A DNA stretch of 64,000 nt from contig NZ_RHOF01000002.1 in the NCBI RefSeq assembly GCF_003946445.1, forward strand, positions 89,347 to 153,346, given 5' to 3'. The stretch comes from Loigolactobacillus jiayinensis (lineage in GTDB: Bacteria > Bacillota > Bacilli > Lactobacillales > Lactobacillaceae). The notes below the pieces were generated by a model, which saw only the letters and a list, made by a program, of their open reading frames with translations, had not been told where the DNA came from and made no database searches. A program made the translations under genes and the position numbers. Below are positions 53,058 to 63,086 of this stretch, piece by piece; position 1 is the first letter of the stretch, and every line of letters starts with the position of its first letter.

Positions 53058-54203
53058 ATGGAATATAATAAGATAAGATTAATGATTATTACTCAGTCTG
53101 AGGGTGGTGGGCTTAGAAGATACATTACTGATGTTATTGACGGATTAGACAACAGTAAGTATGAAGTTGCCTTAGTGTACAACTCAGATTATGGTGATCA
53201 AAAGTTTAAGGATTGGATTCAAGAAAAACAAAATACTCATCAAATCAAACTTTTCGACATAAAAACTTTTGTCAGAGAAATTAGTTTAGTTAACGATTTA
53301 AAGACATATCGATTTTTATTACAATGCATAGATGATTTCGAACCAACTATTGTGCATGTTCAATCATCAAAAGCAGGTGTTATCGGTCGACTTGCTGCAA
53401 AGACAAAACGTATAAAACAGATATATTATACACCGCATGCTTATTCCTTTTTATCGCCAGAATTTTCTTCAATTAAAAAGCGTATATTTATTTTAGTCGA
53501 AAAAATATTTAGTCGATACTTTACTACGTTTACCTTTAATGTTTCTCAGACGGAAAAAGAGGCAGCATTAGAATATAATATTGATCGACCTAATAAATTT
53601 GTAGTGATTCCAAATGGAATTCCACCACTGAAAAGAAATTATAGATCATACGCTCAAGATGAAATGAAAGTTACAGATAATGAAATAATTATAGGAAATG
53701 TCGCTCGATTTTCAAATCAAAAAAATCCACAGCTTTTTGTTTCCATCGCAGTAGAAGCGCTTAAACAAATCAAAGAGCTAAAATTTGTGTGGATTGGTTC
53801 TGGTGAGTTGATGAATAAAATGCAACTTTTAGTTAAAAAGGCTTCTATAGAGAAATCATTTATTTTTTTGGGAGATCGTAATGATGCAGAATATTTAATG
53901 GATGGTTTTGATATATATTTAGCAACTAGTAATTTTGAGGGATTTTCATATTCATTGCTAGAGGCTGCACGTGCTAAACTTCCAGTGGTTGCACCTAAGG
54001 TGCCTGGTATTATAGATTTTAGTTATATTTATAAAAAAACTTATCTATTTAATTTACATGACAGTGTAGATAATATTTGTAGTTTACTGTATAAGTCTAT
54101 ATCTGATTTGGATAACCCGATAGAAGCCAATATATTATTCTCTTATGAAGATATGATTGATAAAATTACTAGTTATTATGAAAAAAAGGAGAGTTATATA
54201 TGA
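53058..54203 (+). CDS. Glycosyltransferase family 4
   Basis: A 381-aa GT-B retaining glycosyltransferase. N-terminal SEGGGLRRYITDVIDGLD, middle VIPNGIPPLKRN, and donor-site LATSNFEGFSYSLLEAARA with the EFG-type E(x7)E motif near residue 298. From this gene on the sequence is markedly AT-rich compared with the first five EPS genes, a usual sign of horizontally exchanged serotype-type genes. Overlaps the next gene by four bases. Confidence 0.88.
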   Translation: MEYNKIRLMIITQSEGGGLRRYITDVIDGLDNSKYEVALVYNSDYGDQKFKDWIQEKQNTHQIKLFDIKTFVREISLVNDLKTYRFLLQCIDDFEPTIVHVQSSKAGVIGRLAAKTKRIKQIYYTPHAYSFLSPEFSSIKKRIFILVEKIFSRYFTTFTFNVSQTEKEAALEYNIDRPNKFVVIPNGIPPLKRNYRSYAQDEMKVTDNEIIIGNVARFSNQKNPQLFVSIAVEALKQIKELKFVWIGSGELMNKMQLLVKKASIEKSFIFLGDRNDAEYLMDGFDIYLATSNFEGFSYSLLEAARAKLPVVAPKVPGIIDFSYIYKKTYLFNLHDSVDNICSLLYKSISDLDNPIEANILFSYEDMIDKITSYYEKKESYI

Positions 54204-54646
54204 AACGTGTTATTACTTATGGAACATTTGATTTATTACATTATGGCCATATAAATCTTTTGCGTAGAGCAAAAGAATATGGAGACTATTTAATTGTTGC
54301 TCTATCAACTGATGAATTTAATAAAGATGCTAAGTCAAAAAAGACTTATTTTACATATGAACAGCGAAAACAACTGTTAGAGGCTATTCGTTATGTCGAT
54401 TTAGTGATTCCAGAATCTAATTGGGATCAGAAGCCTAAAGATATTAAAATGTATAAGGCAGATGTTTTTATAATGGGAGATGATTGGAAAGGGCAATTTG
54501 ATTATTTACAGGATCAAACTACTGCTGAGGTAATTTATTTACCCCGTACACCTGAAATTTCAACTACTCAGATAAAAAATAACTTGAACAAGAAGAATTT
54601 AGCTACGGAACATCAGTCGATAGTAGGGCAAAATAATGAGAACTAA
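54200..54646 (+). CDS. tagD: Glycerol-3-phosphate cytidylyltransferase (TagD-like)
   Basis: A 148-aa nucleotidyltransferase making CDP-glycerol from CTP and glycerol 3-phosphate. Signature ITYGTFDLLHYGHINLLRRA, KKTYFTYEQRK, and the C-terminal RTPEISTTQIK are those of TagD. In this locus CDP-glycerol would serve decoration of the EPS with glycerol phosphate rather than teichoic acid synthesis, since the next gene is a CDP-alcohol phosphotransferase; that is inference. It overlaps both neighbours. Confidence 0.9.
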   Translation: MKRVITYGTFDLLHYGHINLLRRAKEYGDYLIVALSTDEFNKDAKSKKTYFTYEQRKQLLEAIRYVDLVIPESNWDQKPKDIKMYKADVFIMGDDWKGQFDYLQDQTTAEVIYLPRTPEISTTQIKNNLNKKNLATEHQSIVGQNNEN

Positions 54647-55394
54647 GGATCATTATAGTTTAGCAGATATTATTAATAGTAGGTCAAGTGAAAAAAAGTA
54701 TATTGATAAAATTGATATTTGGGTTTTTACAGTAGTTAGACCGCTGTCTAATTTATTGACTTGGTTATTTCTTAAGTTAAGGTTATCGGCTAATCAAGCA
54801 ACTTTTATTTCAACCATAGTAGGTTTTTTAGGTGCGATTATTGTGATCTTTGCTGAAACTCCTATGAGTACAGTTATTGGATTAATAATACTTAATTTTT
54901 GGATTGTATTTGATTGCATTGATGGCAATATTGCAAGAACAACTCATACGAGTAGTAAGCTAGGTATGTATTTGGATGGGATTAGTGGATATTGTTATGT
55001 GTCATTATTATATACTGCATTAGGTGTTAATGTTTATAAAAATTATAAACTAATAATATTTAACAATAATTATAGCTGGTTGTATATACTGATTGGAGCG
55101 TTGGCCTCAATGGCATGTGTCTTTCCTAGACTAGTTGAACATAAAGCAGGTACATCATTTTTAAACTTTAATTCTGGCCTAACTGATAAGATGAACTATA
55201 ATTGGTTTTACATCTTAGGCTTAAACCTTGCTGGTATGGCTGGGTTGTCTAATCCACTAATGATTATTTTCTTTATGCTTCATAGACTAAATATATATTT
55301 AATTTTATATTTTATTATCCAATTAGCTATTGAAATATTATCGATATTTAAAACGATAAGACGGGTTTATAAAATTAGTTATGAGGTAGATTAA
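54636..55394 (+). CDS. CDP-alcohol phosphatidyltransferase-family protein, variant motif
   Basis: A 252-aa membrane protein with about six helices. The CDP-alcohol phosphotransferase motif is visible at DCIDGNIARTTHTSSKLGMY followed by LDGISG. The canonical form is DxxDGxxAR-x8-GxxxDxxxD; here the final Asp is Gly. It follows tagD with an 11-bp overlap, so CDP-glycerol is the likely donor. With the last Asp missing it may be inactive or use different chemistry. AT-rich like its neighbours. Confidence 0.82.
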   Translation: MRTKDHYSLADIINSRSSEKKYIDKIDIWVFTVVRPLSNLLTWLFLKLRLSANQATFISTIVGFLGAIIVIFAETPMSTVIGLIILNFWIVFDCIDGNIARTTHTSSKLGMYLDGISGYCYVSLLYTALGVNVYKNYKLIIFNNNYSWLYILIGALASMACVFPRLVEHKAGTSFLNFNSGLTDKMNYNWFYILGLNLAGMAGLSNPLMIIFFMLHRLNIYLILYFIIQLAIEILSIFKTIRRVYKISYEVD

Positions 55395-55395
55395 T

Positions 55396-56415
55396 ATGGA
55401 TCCTAAGGTCTCTTTTATCGTTCCTGTTTATAATGTTCCTGATGATTTTTTGAATAATTGTATTACATCTATTTTAAAACAAACAGAGTCAAATATTGAA
55501 GTTTTATTAATAGATGATGGGTCAACAGATAATTCAGGTAATATTTGCGATATTTTTGCAAAACAAGATAGACGGGTTAATGTAATACATCAACAAAATA
55601 AGGGCCTATCTGGTGCAAGAAATACTGGTGTGAGAAATGCAAAGGGAGAGTATATTACTTTTGTTGACGGTGACGATTGGGTTGAATCTAATTTAGTTGA
55701 ATCACTATTACCAAACCAACGAGTAGATGTTGTGATTGGAAAAATAGTAAAGGACTTTCCTGATAAAAAAAAGTACTATCGGTATGAAATGACTGATGGA
55801 GAGACATTTGGTAAGGATGATAGAGTTTTACTACAAAGACAAATTCTAAATTTTCAGGGAAATATTTCAACTGTCTGCGGGAAGCTAATTGATAGAGAAT
55901 ATTTAATACGGAACGCCATATATCACGATGAGAACCTTAGTCAGGGAGCAGAGGGTATTGAATTTAATTTTCGATTATTCGAGTTTATAGGTGCTAGTGT
56001 TTTTATTGATAAGTATGTTTACCATTATGTTTATGATACTGAATCTATTACAACTAATCCGTCACGTAAAAATGTAATATTGGCTTTAAAGTGTTTTGAA
56101 AAAATCAAGAAGAATATACAGAATAATTCGATGTACAGTGAGAGTATGCGAAAAAGTTTGATGCAGGATTTGAATACTCGACTTTTATATTTCATAGTAA
56201 CAACCGCTATTAGTTCTATTTTTAGTTCTAAAAATAGCAATACCTATACTGAAAAGAAAAGTATGTTAATAAAGTTTATGAAAAATAATCTAATTGAAGT
56301 AGCCTTTAAAAAGGGTGATAGAAGTAAAATTGGACTTCAAAGAAAAGTTATCTTATTTTTGATTCAATTTCGATTATTTTATATTGTAAATATACTTGGA
56401 AAATTAAAAAAATAG
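55396..56415 (+). CDS. Glycosyltransferase family 2
   Basis: A 339-aa inverting glycosyltransferase with a GT-A domain: VSFIVPVYNVPDDFLNNCIT, LLIDDGSTDNS, GLSGARNTGV, and the metal-binding VDGDDW. The C-terminal 140 residues are helical and less conserved, as in CpsI/EpsJ-type enzymes. The start follows TGAGGTAG and lies one base after the previous stop. Adds one sugar of the EPS repeat unit; donor and linkage unknown. Confidence 0.87.
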   Translation: MDPKVSFIVPVYNVPDDFLNNCITSILKQTESNIEVLLIDDGSTDNSGNICDIFAKQDRRVNVIHQQNKGLSGARNTGVRNAKGEYITFVDGDDWVESNLVESLLPNQRVDVVIGKIVKDFPDKKKYYRYEMTDGETFGKDDRVLLQRQILNFQGNISTVCGKLIDREYLIRNAIYHDENLSQGAEGIEFNFRLFEFIGASVFIDKYVYHYVYDTESITTNPSRKNVILALKCFEKIKKNIQNNSMYSESMRKSLMQDLNTRLLYFIVTTAISSIFSSKNSNTYTEKKSMLIKFMKNNLIEVAFKKGDRSKIGLQRKVILFLIQFRLFYIVNILGKLKK

Positions 56416-56416
56416 A

Positions 56417-57544
56417 ATGGGGGACAATCCTACGGGCGTTTATATTTTTATCTTAATAATTGGAATTCTTTTTATCACATCTTCTCAGGTTAGAGCTACG
56501 GATAAAAGTACTGTCTCTAGTACGTCCGTAAGACCATTCTTCAATTTTTTATTTTTAGTATTATTGATTTATTTAGCAACTTTTCGATCACGAAGTGTTG
56601 GTACTGATTATTCTATGTATAATGGTTTTTTCTCTATGACTAACCAGCAGCTTAAAGCGATATACATAGAAAAAGGATATTTATTGATATATAGCATAGC
56701 TAGGTGGGTAAATGATTTTCGTGTCGTTCCCTTTATTTCATTTTTATTATTTTTTACTGGTTTATATAAATTTTCTAAAGAAATAAAAATGTCTACTGAA
56801 GTGCTACTAGGATTTCTAGTTTGTAGTTATCTTTATTGCAACTCACTTAATGGTATAAGACAGATGTCAGCTATTGGTGTTGTTTTTTTTGCTTTATCTC
56901 TGTATTTAAATGTTGATATTCTAGCGCAGCATCGATGGTTAAATATTGCGTTATATATATTTATTATCTATATAGCAAGCCTATTTCATGCTAGTGCGTG
57001 GTTTGCAATAGCATTACCCCTCATTAAATATGTCCCTATAAGTAGTATCTGGGTGGTTTTGGGAGGACTTCTAACAGGTATTGGATTTTTTACAAAATTC
57101 ATTAGTGGGCTTATGCCCAAGCTAGTTTTCCTGTTCCCGCATTACGTTGAAAAACATGATGGTGCAAACAGTGCTTTTTTCGTTGATCCAGGCTCAAAAG
57201 GTATAATTGAATTTTTACCCATTCTTATTCAGTTTATTTTTTTGTTTTTAATCTGTTATTATTCATGGAAATTTGTCAAATTGAATAAATTTATTACTGC
57301 AGGTTATTTTGCCTATTTATTTTTATTTATAGGTGGCGGTAATTTTACTGTAACTAGAGTACAAGCATACTTATTGCCATTTCTGGTTTTCTTTTATGGT
57401 AAATATGTACAGGAAAGTACTGAGAATATCGCTCGCTTAAGAAGCAACTGGTTCAAAGTTATTATTGTATTATTTTTCTCTTTTTATTTTGTTTTTCGAT
57501 TATCCAGAAATATTTCCGGCATCGTACCTTTTGTTTTAGGATAG
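56417..57544 (+). CDS. EPS polymerase, EpsG/Wzy family
   Basis: A 375-aa protein with about ten membrane helices and the EpsG-type block LIYLATFRSRSVGTDYSMYN near residue 55, plus NGIRQMSAIGVVFFALSLYL. Such proteins polymerise lipid-linked repeat units outside the membrane. The position among glycosyltransferases and before the flippase fits a Wzy role. Translation is probably coupled to the preceding gene, since no ribosome site is seen and the ATG begins one base after its stop. Confidence 0.8.
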   Translation: MGDNPTGVYIFILIIGILFITSSQVRATDKSTVSSTSVRPFFNFLFLVLLIYLATFRSRSVGTDYSMYNGFFSMTNQQLKAIYIEKGYLLIYSIARWVNDFRVVPFISFLLFFTGLYKFSKEIKMSTEVLLGFLVCSYLYCNSLNGIRQMSAIGVVFFALSLYLNVDILAQHRWLNIALYIFIIYIASLFHASAWFAIALPLIKYVPISSIWVVLGGLLTGIGFFTKFISGLMPKLVFLFPHYVEKHDGANSAFFVDPGSKGIIEFLPILIQFIFLFLICYYSWKFVKLNKFITAGYFAYLFLFIGGGNFTVTRVQAYLLPFLVFFYGKYVQESTENIARLRSNWFKVIIVLFFSFYFVFRLSRNISGIVPFVLG

Positions 57545-57582
57545 ATAATATTGTAAGTAGTACATATGAAAAGGGGTAGAAA

Positions 57583-58371
57583 ATGGCGATACCTAAAATA
57601 ATACATTACTGCTGGTTTGGACATAAGGAACTCTCAACGCAAACTAAAGAATACATTAAATCTTGGGAAAAATATGCTCCTGATTATAAAATTATTAGGT
57701 GGGATGAGTCTAATTTTGATATCAATCAATCAGCTTACTGTCAAAGTGCATATAAAAACAAGTTATATCCCTTTGTGGCAGATTATGCTAGGTTAGCAAT
57801 TATGTATAAATATGGTGGTATCTATCTCGATACCGATGTTGAATTATTAAAGCCTATTGATCATTTTCTTGATGCAGATGCTTTTTTTGGATTAGAAAAT
57901 TATAATGCAATAAATACTGGATTAATTTTTGGTGCTATACCTAAACAAAAAAATGTCAAAGCACTTTTAAAAATATATGATTTATTCGGAAATAATTTAC
58001 AAGAGGGAACGTTTATAAAAAAGACTTGCGTAAAAATAACGACTGAATATTTTAAAAAGCTGGGGTTTAGGGAGAAAGATAAGTATCAGATTGTAAATAA
58101 TTGTTTCATTTATCCAACAAGTTACTTTTGTCCACAAAAATATGGAGACATTAAGGCGCATATCAAAAAAAATACTGTGACGTGGCATCATTATAATGGC
58201 AGTTGGACTGCAGATACTAAAGCTGAGTTAATGCGTACTTATCGCAATGCAAGAATAGGAAGGCGTATTAAAGCCTTACTTGGTTCTAATATGTATGACA
58301 ATCTTTATTTGAAGTATAAAAAAATAATAAAGCATGAGAAGGTGGTGTTTAAAAACACCAGGAGGAAGTAA
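57583..58371 (+). CDS. Glycosyltransferase family 32 (capsular type)
   Basis: A 262-aa transferase of the GT32/Gly_transf_sug group. KIIHYCWFGHKELS at the N terminus, YPFVADYARLAIMYKYGGIY and the DxD motif LDTDVELL near residue 87 are plain. These enzymes add galactose or mannose type residues in capsules and O-antigens. AAAGGGG precedes the ATG. Its stop overlaps the start of the next gene (TAATG). Confidence 0.88.
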   Translation: MAIPKIIHYCWFGHKELSTQTKEYIKSWEKYAPDYKIIRWDESNFDINQSAYCQSAYKNKLYPFVADYARLAIMYKYGGIYLDTDVELLKPIDHFLDADAFFGLENYNAINTGLIFGAIPKQKNVKALLKIYDLFGNNLQEGTFIKKTCVKITTEYFKKLGFREKDKYQIVNNCFIYPTSYFCPQKYGDIKAHIKKNTVTWHHYNGSWTADTKAELMRTYRNARIGRRIKALLGSNMYDNLYLKYKKIIKHEKVVFKNTRRK

Positions 58372-59354
58372 TGAAGAACTATGTGTCGATAATTATTCCT
58401 ACTTATAATGCTGAAAAATATATTGGAATTTGCATTTCTTCGATTCTAGATCAATCTTATCCTTATCTTGAAGTAATTATTATAGATGATGGATCAACAG
58501 ATCACACTCAGGAGATTGTAAATAGCTTTGATGATCAAAGAATTAAATTTTTCATTCAAAATAATCAGGGCGTTTCTGCAGCAAGAAATAAGGGACTTCA
58601 GTTTGCAACAGGTGAATACGTAACTTTTATTGATTCCGATGATTTTGTAGCGCGGATTCATATTGAGAAACTTGTTGAGAGTATCGTAAATTGTAATTGT
58701 GAATTAGTTATTTGTGGTTATACTACTAAACAAGAAGGACTGTCAGAACAAACAAATTCTTTCATCATGAACGAATCAGAAATTATTGAATCAATGTTTA
58801 GTTTTGATGGTGTAAAGGGTTTTACTTGGACGCGCTTATTTAAACGAGATATTATTAAAAAATATAATATCTCGTTTAACGAGAACATCTCAATGCTTGA
58901 AGATGTTATTTTCAATTTAGAATATTTGCAATACATTAACCATACTTACTTTACTGGTATTACTACATATTATTATAGAATTCATGAAGTGAGTGCGATA
59001 TCAAAACGAACCTATGGAAATGATTTTAAAGATAAGTGGTTAAATGAATTAAAGGCTTATAAAATAATTGATGACTTAATTCGTGAGCTGTATCCGAAAT
59101 CATTTACTGTGTTTATGGAATCATATGTGTGGGAATTAAATATAATCCGGATGCTATTACGAGAGGCACCCAATAAAGTAAGTTATCTACAAACTTATGA
59201 AAAGTTATGCAAGTTAACTAAGGCACATAAAAATTCTATTTTTAATAGTAAGAGGTACGGGGTAATGAGGAAAATTAAGTTCTTTATTTCAATGTATATA
59301 CCGGTGATTATTGATGTTAGAGTAAGAATTTCTAGCTTAAAACACAGAGGTTGA
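58371..59354 (+). CDS. Glycosyltransferase family 2
   Basis: A 327-aa GT-A enzyme: VSIIIPTYNAEKYIGICISS, IIDDGSTDHT, GVSAARNKGL, and the metal site IDSDDFV. The segment ENISMLEDVIFNLEYL matches the E-D block of CpsJ-like transferases. AGGAGG lies 5 bp before the ATG. Adds another residue to the EPS unit. Confidence 0.88.
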   Translation: MKNYVSIIIPTYNAEKYIGICISSILDQSYPYLEVIIIDDGSTDHTQEIVNSFDDQRIKFFIQNNQGVSAARNKGLQFATGEYVTFIDSDDFVARIHIEKLVESIVNCNCELVICGYTTKQEGLSEQTNSFIMNESEIIESMFSFDGVKGFTWTRLFKRDIIKKYNISFNENISMLEDVIFNLEYLQYINHTYFTGITTYYYRIHEVSAISKRTYGNDFKDKWLNELKAYKIIDDLIRELYPKSFTVFMESYVWELNIIRMLLREAPNKVSYLQTYEKLCKLTKAHKNSIFNSKRYGVMRKIKFFISMYIPVIIDVRVRISSLKHRG

Positions 59355-59447
59355 TTAAGTCGTATCCTTGCAATATACGGTTAGGTCATGATATTGGGAG
59401 AGTTGATATATAAATACTCAATGTACTCCAAAAGGAGAATGAAATAA

Positions 59448-60524
59448 TTGAAAAAGATACTCGTTGAAGGATACGCTAATAGTAATTTAGGTGATGATTT
59501 ATTCTTTACTTTATTGGTTAATCGATATAAAAAAATTCAGTTTATATTTAATATAAAGCATGAAACTAAATTATTGAAAAGCTTTACTAATGTAATTACT
59601 AAACATTATCAATTAGTTGACTTATTGATCCATATTTACCAGTTTGATTATTTTGTTGTTATTGGTGGCTCACTGTTTCAACAAAGTAAAGGAAAAGCTT
59701 GGTTTAAGTGGTGGTTGGGATTATGGTTAAAGGTTTTACTATTTAAGATACAACGTAAAAAAGTTATTTTTATGGGTTTTAATTTCGGTCCATATTATTC
59801 TAAAACTTTCTTTTTACTATTTAAATTTTTATTTTATCAAGTCGATTATCTCTCTGTTAGAGATAACGAAACTCTAAATTTATTTAAGAAAAATAAAAAA
59901 GTTCATTTATTTCCTGATATGGTATTCAGTTTACCCAATATTGTAGAACATGAAACTAAGCGTAGATCACTCGCTGTTTCGGTAATGGACTTTGGACCAG
60001 AAAAAACTTTCCAGAAATCATATGAAGAATTTTTAATAAAAATTATTAATGGTATCAGCAGTGATATAGATATCACATTGTATGGATTTCAAGTATCGTC
60101 GACAGTTAATGATGAAGCCGTAATAAATAGAATAAAATCGCGTGTTAACCATCCTGTGTCTTTTCTTTGTTATGATGAAAATAACATAGATAGTTTCTTA
60201 ATGGATTATTCAAAGAATTTTTTTTCAATAACATGTAGATTCCACTCACTTATTTTGTCGTTAAAAGCTAAACAACAAATTATTAGCATTGATTATAATA
60301 TTAAAGTTGGGTCATTATTAAAAACCTTGAAAATACAGAATATGAATGTACAAGTAAATGAATTTAATGATAAATTAATTATTGATAAAATAATTAAGAA
60401 AATAAACAAGGCAGAGGTTATGGATAATAATTACCTTAGTAATGACGAATTAGAAAATATCATCGCGGAATCATCTAAACATTTTAGTTATTTAGATGAT
60501 TTGATAAGAACAACGGGTAAATAG
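59448..60524 (+). CDS. Polysaccharide pyruvyl transferase family protein
   Basis: A 358-aa protein of the PS_pyruv_trans family, which adds ketal-pyruvate from phosphoenolpyruvate to sugars; CsaB is the best-known relative. N-terminal VEGYANSNLGDDLFFTLLVN, VVIGGSLFQQSKGKAWFKWW, SVRDNETLNLF, and FFSITCRFHSLILSL near residue 263, with the conserved R-x-H. The start is a TTG with AAAGGAG about 10 bp upstream. Pyruvylation would add negative charge to the EPS. Activity not provable by sequence. Confidence 0.83.
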   Translation: MKKILVEGYANSNLGDDLFFTLLVNRYKKIQFIFNIKHETKLLKSFTNVITKHYQLVDLLIHIYQFDYFVVIGGSLFQQSKGKAWFKWWLGLWLKVLLFKIQRKKVIFMGFNFGPYYSKTFFLLFKFLFYQVDYLSVRDNETLNLFKKNKKVHLFPDMVFSLPNIVEHETKRRSLAVSVMDFGPEKTFQKSYEEFLIKIINGISSDIDITLYGFQVSSTVNDEAVINRIKSRVNHPVSFLCYDENNIDSFLMDYSKNFFSITCRFHSLILSLKAKQQIISIDYNIKVGSLLKTLKIQNMNVQVNEFNDKLIIDKIIKKINKAEVMDNNYLSNDELENIIAESSKHFSYLDDLIRTTGK

Positions 60525-60671
60525 ATTATATTTTTATATAAGCTATTTACTTTAATTCATAGTAGTAAAGTTTGAAAGGCACGTCTTTTTCTGTGTTTTT
60601 TATATAAAAAGTTTAAAATAACCACTCAGAATTCATATTTATAGATTATAAATATTTGCTAGGGATGAATT

Positions 60672-62174
60672 ATGAAAAAAATAACTTATAGTTTTCCATT
60701 TGTGATAGCTATTTCATTGATTATACAAGGGTTAGGTCTAATTAGAAGCCTCATCTTAGCTAAAAGCTTTGGTGCCAGCGCTAAATTAGATGCATTTTAT
60801 CTTGCAAATGTGTTTACTATATCAGTATTTACTGTGGTCGGATCCGCTATTACAACAATAGTTATACCAGAATTAAATTCTAAAAGTGCTTTTCAACAAA
60901 AAAAGACATACATGGAAAAGTATTTAACGTTTATCAGAATATTATCTCTTACAGTCAGTATACTATTATTTGTTTTTATTCTACTAGGAAAAGATTTAAT
61001 TGTTCCAAAGTTTAGCAATCAAAATAAATCGCTTTTTATTATTTTAACAGGCATACTTTTAATTAGTCAGCAATTTAAAATTCAAGCTTCATTTTCGATT
61101 TCGTTATTACAAAATGAAGGATACTATATTACATCTCGATTTTTAGATATTATACCTGTTGGAATTCCAGCTTTATATCTGATTTTTTCTAATTCAATTA
61201 ATATTAAGTTGTTAACAATTCTGACGGCAGCAGCCTATATCTTGGAAACTGTAATATTTAATTATATTCAGCGAAAAATCAATCCTGAATTTATATTTCG
61301 ATTACGAATTGGTTTGGATAAAGATGTCAAAAAAATGATATTAAATACGTTACCAATATTATTAAGTTCTATGATCTTTCAGATTCAAGTGATGCTATCT
61401 AATTATTTTGCTGGTTTTTTTGGTCATGGATACATAACTTTGTTATCTAATACCAACCAAATTATGGGAATTTTTCAAGCATTAATTATCATGAATTTAG
61501 TAAATATGATATATCCTAAGCTAGTAAAGGATATAAAAAAAGATTTTATTTATGGGGTAGCACAAGTCGATAAATACGTTTCTTTGACCAATTTAATTGT
61601 AATACTACTAATTTGGGGGTACATAGCTGTTGGATTAGACTTAGTTAAGTTACTTTTCGTACGAGGTGCTTTTTCAATGGCAGACGCGAGAATTGTATAT
61701 CAATACGGTATAGTGTTGGGTGTAGTATTGCCATTCGATGTAATAAGGGATTATTCATATAGAATTTACTATGCAAAAGGAAATACAAAAAAACCAATGA
61801 ATAATTCATTAACTACTGTAGCTCTTAACATTACTTTATTAATTGTGTTGTCTAATTTAATAGGTCCTATTTCTGTTGTTTTAGCTCCAGCTTTAGGGAC
61901 ACTTTCTTCAACTTGTTTAATTCTAATTAAAGCATATCGTGATAATATAAGGGTGAATATAAAACGAATATTTACTAGCTATTTAATAACTAATTTATTA
62001 GGATTTTCAATGTTTATAATAATTAAGGAAGTACATTATGTTTCTGAAAGTTTGATTCAGGAATTAGTAGTAAATATTGCCATCGGGGCCGGATTTACGG
62101 GTGTAGTTGTTGTTCTAATCGTACTTTTACTTAAGTATTTAAAAATTGATATAGTCAAAGATATCTTTAAATAA
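60672..62174 (+). CDS. EPS flippase, MurJ/MviN-like (Wzx role)
   Basis: A 500-aa protein with about 14 helices of the MOP exporter superfamily, nearest to MurJ: QGLGLIRSLILAKSFGASAK, LDAFYLANVF at the N terminus, and LVKLLFVRGAFSMADARIV in helix 9-10. Placed in an EPS locus without another Wzx, it most likely flips lipid-linked repeat units. A housekeeping MurJ would be expected elsewhere. AGGGATG precedes the ATG. Confidence 0.83.
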   Translation: MKKITYSFPFVIAISLIIQGLGLIRSLILAKSFGASAKLDAFYLANVFTISVFTVVGSAITTIVIPELNSKSAFQQKKTYMEKYLTFIRILSLTVSILLFVFILLGKDLIVPKFSNQNKSLFIILTGILLISQQFKIQASFSISLLQNEGYYITSRFLDIIPVGIPALYLIFSNSINIKLLTILTAAAYILETVIFNYIQRKINPEFIFRLRIGLDKDVKKMILNTLPILLSSMIFQIQVMLSNYFAGFFGHGYITLLSNTNQIMGIFQALIIMNLVNMIYPKLVKDIKKDFIYGVAQVDKYVSLTNLIVILLIWGYIAVGLDLVKLLFVRGAFSMADARIVYQYGIVLGVVLPFDVIRDYSYRIYYAKGNTKKPMNNSLTTVALNITLLIVLSNLIGPISVVLAPALGTLSSTCLILIKAYRDNIRVNIKRIFTSYLITNLLGFSMFIIIKEVHYVSESLIQELVVNIAIGAGFTGVVVVLIVLLLKYLKIDIVKDIFK

Positions 62175-62243
62175 AAGCACATAGTATGAAGCTGAAAATA
62201 ATGCTACTCAGTAAATAAAGTCTGCAAGAAGGAGATGAAATAT

Positions 62244-62768
62244 TTGTTGAAATATATCGAAAGAATACGAATGTGTATTATATATCATAATTTAAAAATT
62301 GATCGACATAAAATTGTTATTCCACTACATTTTCCAAGTAAAAAAGTAACTCTGAAAGGAGAATTTATTCATATTGAACCTAACTTTAGAGTCTTAGGTG
62401 ATGGAAAAGTAATTATTGAAAATAATTGTATTTTTGCAGAAAAATTTACAGCCATAACGAATTTACATCAGGTTAAAGAGAGTGGAATGTTACCGTATAA
62501 TTCAAAAGATGATATTGTCAAGAATGTAAATATTCAAAGAAATGTTTGGATAGGAGCAAACGTGACAATATTTGGAGGAGTAACTGTCGGCGAGGGAGCA
62601 GTTATAGGTGCGAATTGCCTAGTAACACACGATGTCCCCGCTCGAGCAATAGTTGGTGGGGTTCCTGCTCATATTATTCGATATAGAGATAAAGCAAAGT
62701 ATGATAAGCAGAATAAAGCGGATAATTTATACTTACCGTCTAAATATAAGCAGATAGGGCATGTATAG
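62244..62768 (+). CDS. Left-handed beta-helix O-acetyltransferase
   Basis: A 174-aa hexapeptide-repeat acyltransferase. Residues 90-150 carry the repeats: VWIGANVTIFGGVTVGEGAV and IGANCLVTHDVPARAIVGGV, then PAHIIRYR. It would acetylate a sugar of the EPS or its precursor. The TTG at 62244 is preferred because AAGGAG lies 9 bp upstream; the ATG at 62235 directly abuts that site. Last gene of the EPS locus. Confidence 0.82.
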   Translation: MLKYIERIRMCIIYHNLKIDRHKIVIPLHFPSKKVTLKGEFIHIEPNFRVLGDGKVIIENNCIFAEKFTAITNLHQVKESGMLPYNSKDDIVKNVNIQRNVWIGANVTIFGGVTVGEGAVIGANCLVTHDVPARAIVGGVPAHIIRYRDKAKYDKQNKADNLYLPSKYKQIGHV

Positions 62769-63086
62769 AGTGAGGAACAGAAAAGGATAGCCAGAGTACT
62801 TAAGTAGTTATTGCTTTCAAGGGAGTAAAGATGAGCTTTTTTAAAGCGGCAATGCCAGTTATTGTAGCGATAAATAGCGCTAAGGGCCATTATATCAGAA
62901 TAAAAAATGATAAATACCAATATTGAATTCAAAGCTAGAGTCGACTGAATCTAAAATGTGTGAAATGAAACAGTGATATTTGCTACTTTATTGGGTAAGT
63001 TTAATGATCTTAGTCTAAGTAATTAACTATGTAATGATAAAAGGATCACAGTTTATAACTGAATTAAATGAAAATATTTAGAAAAC
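62769..63086. other. AT-rich stretch between the EPS locus and the galU remnant
   Basis: No gene, clear terminator or promoter is seen. The composition matches the EPS genes and changes abruptly at about 63086, where the galU fragment begins. Confidence 0.5.
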
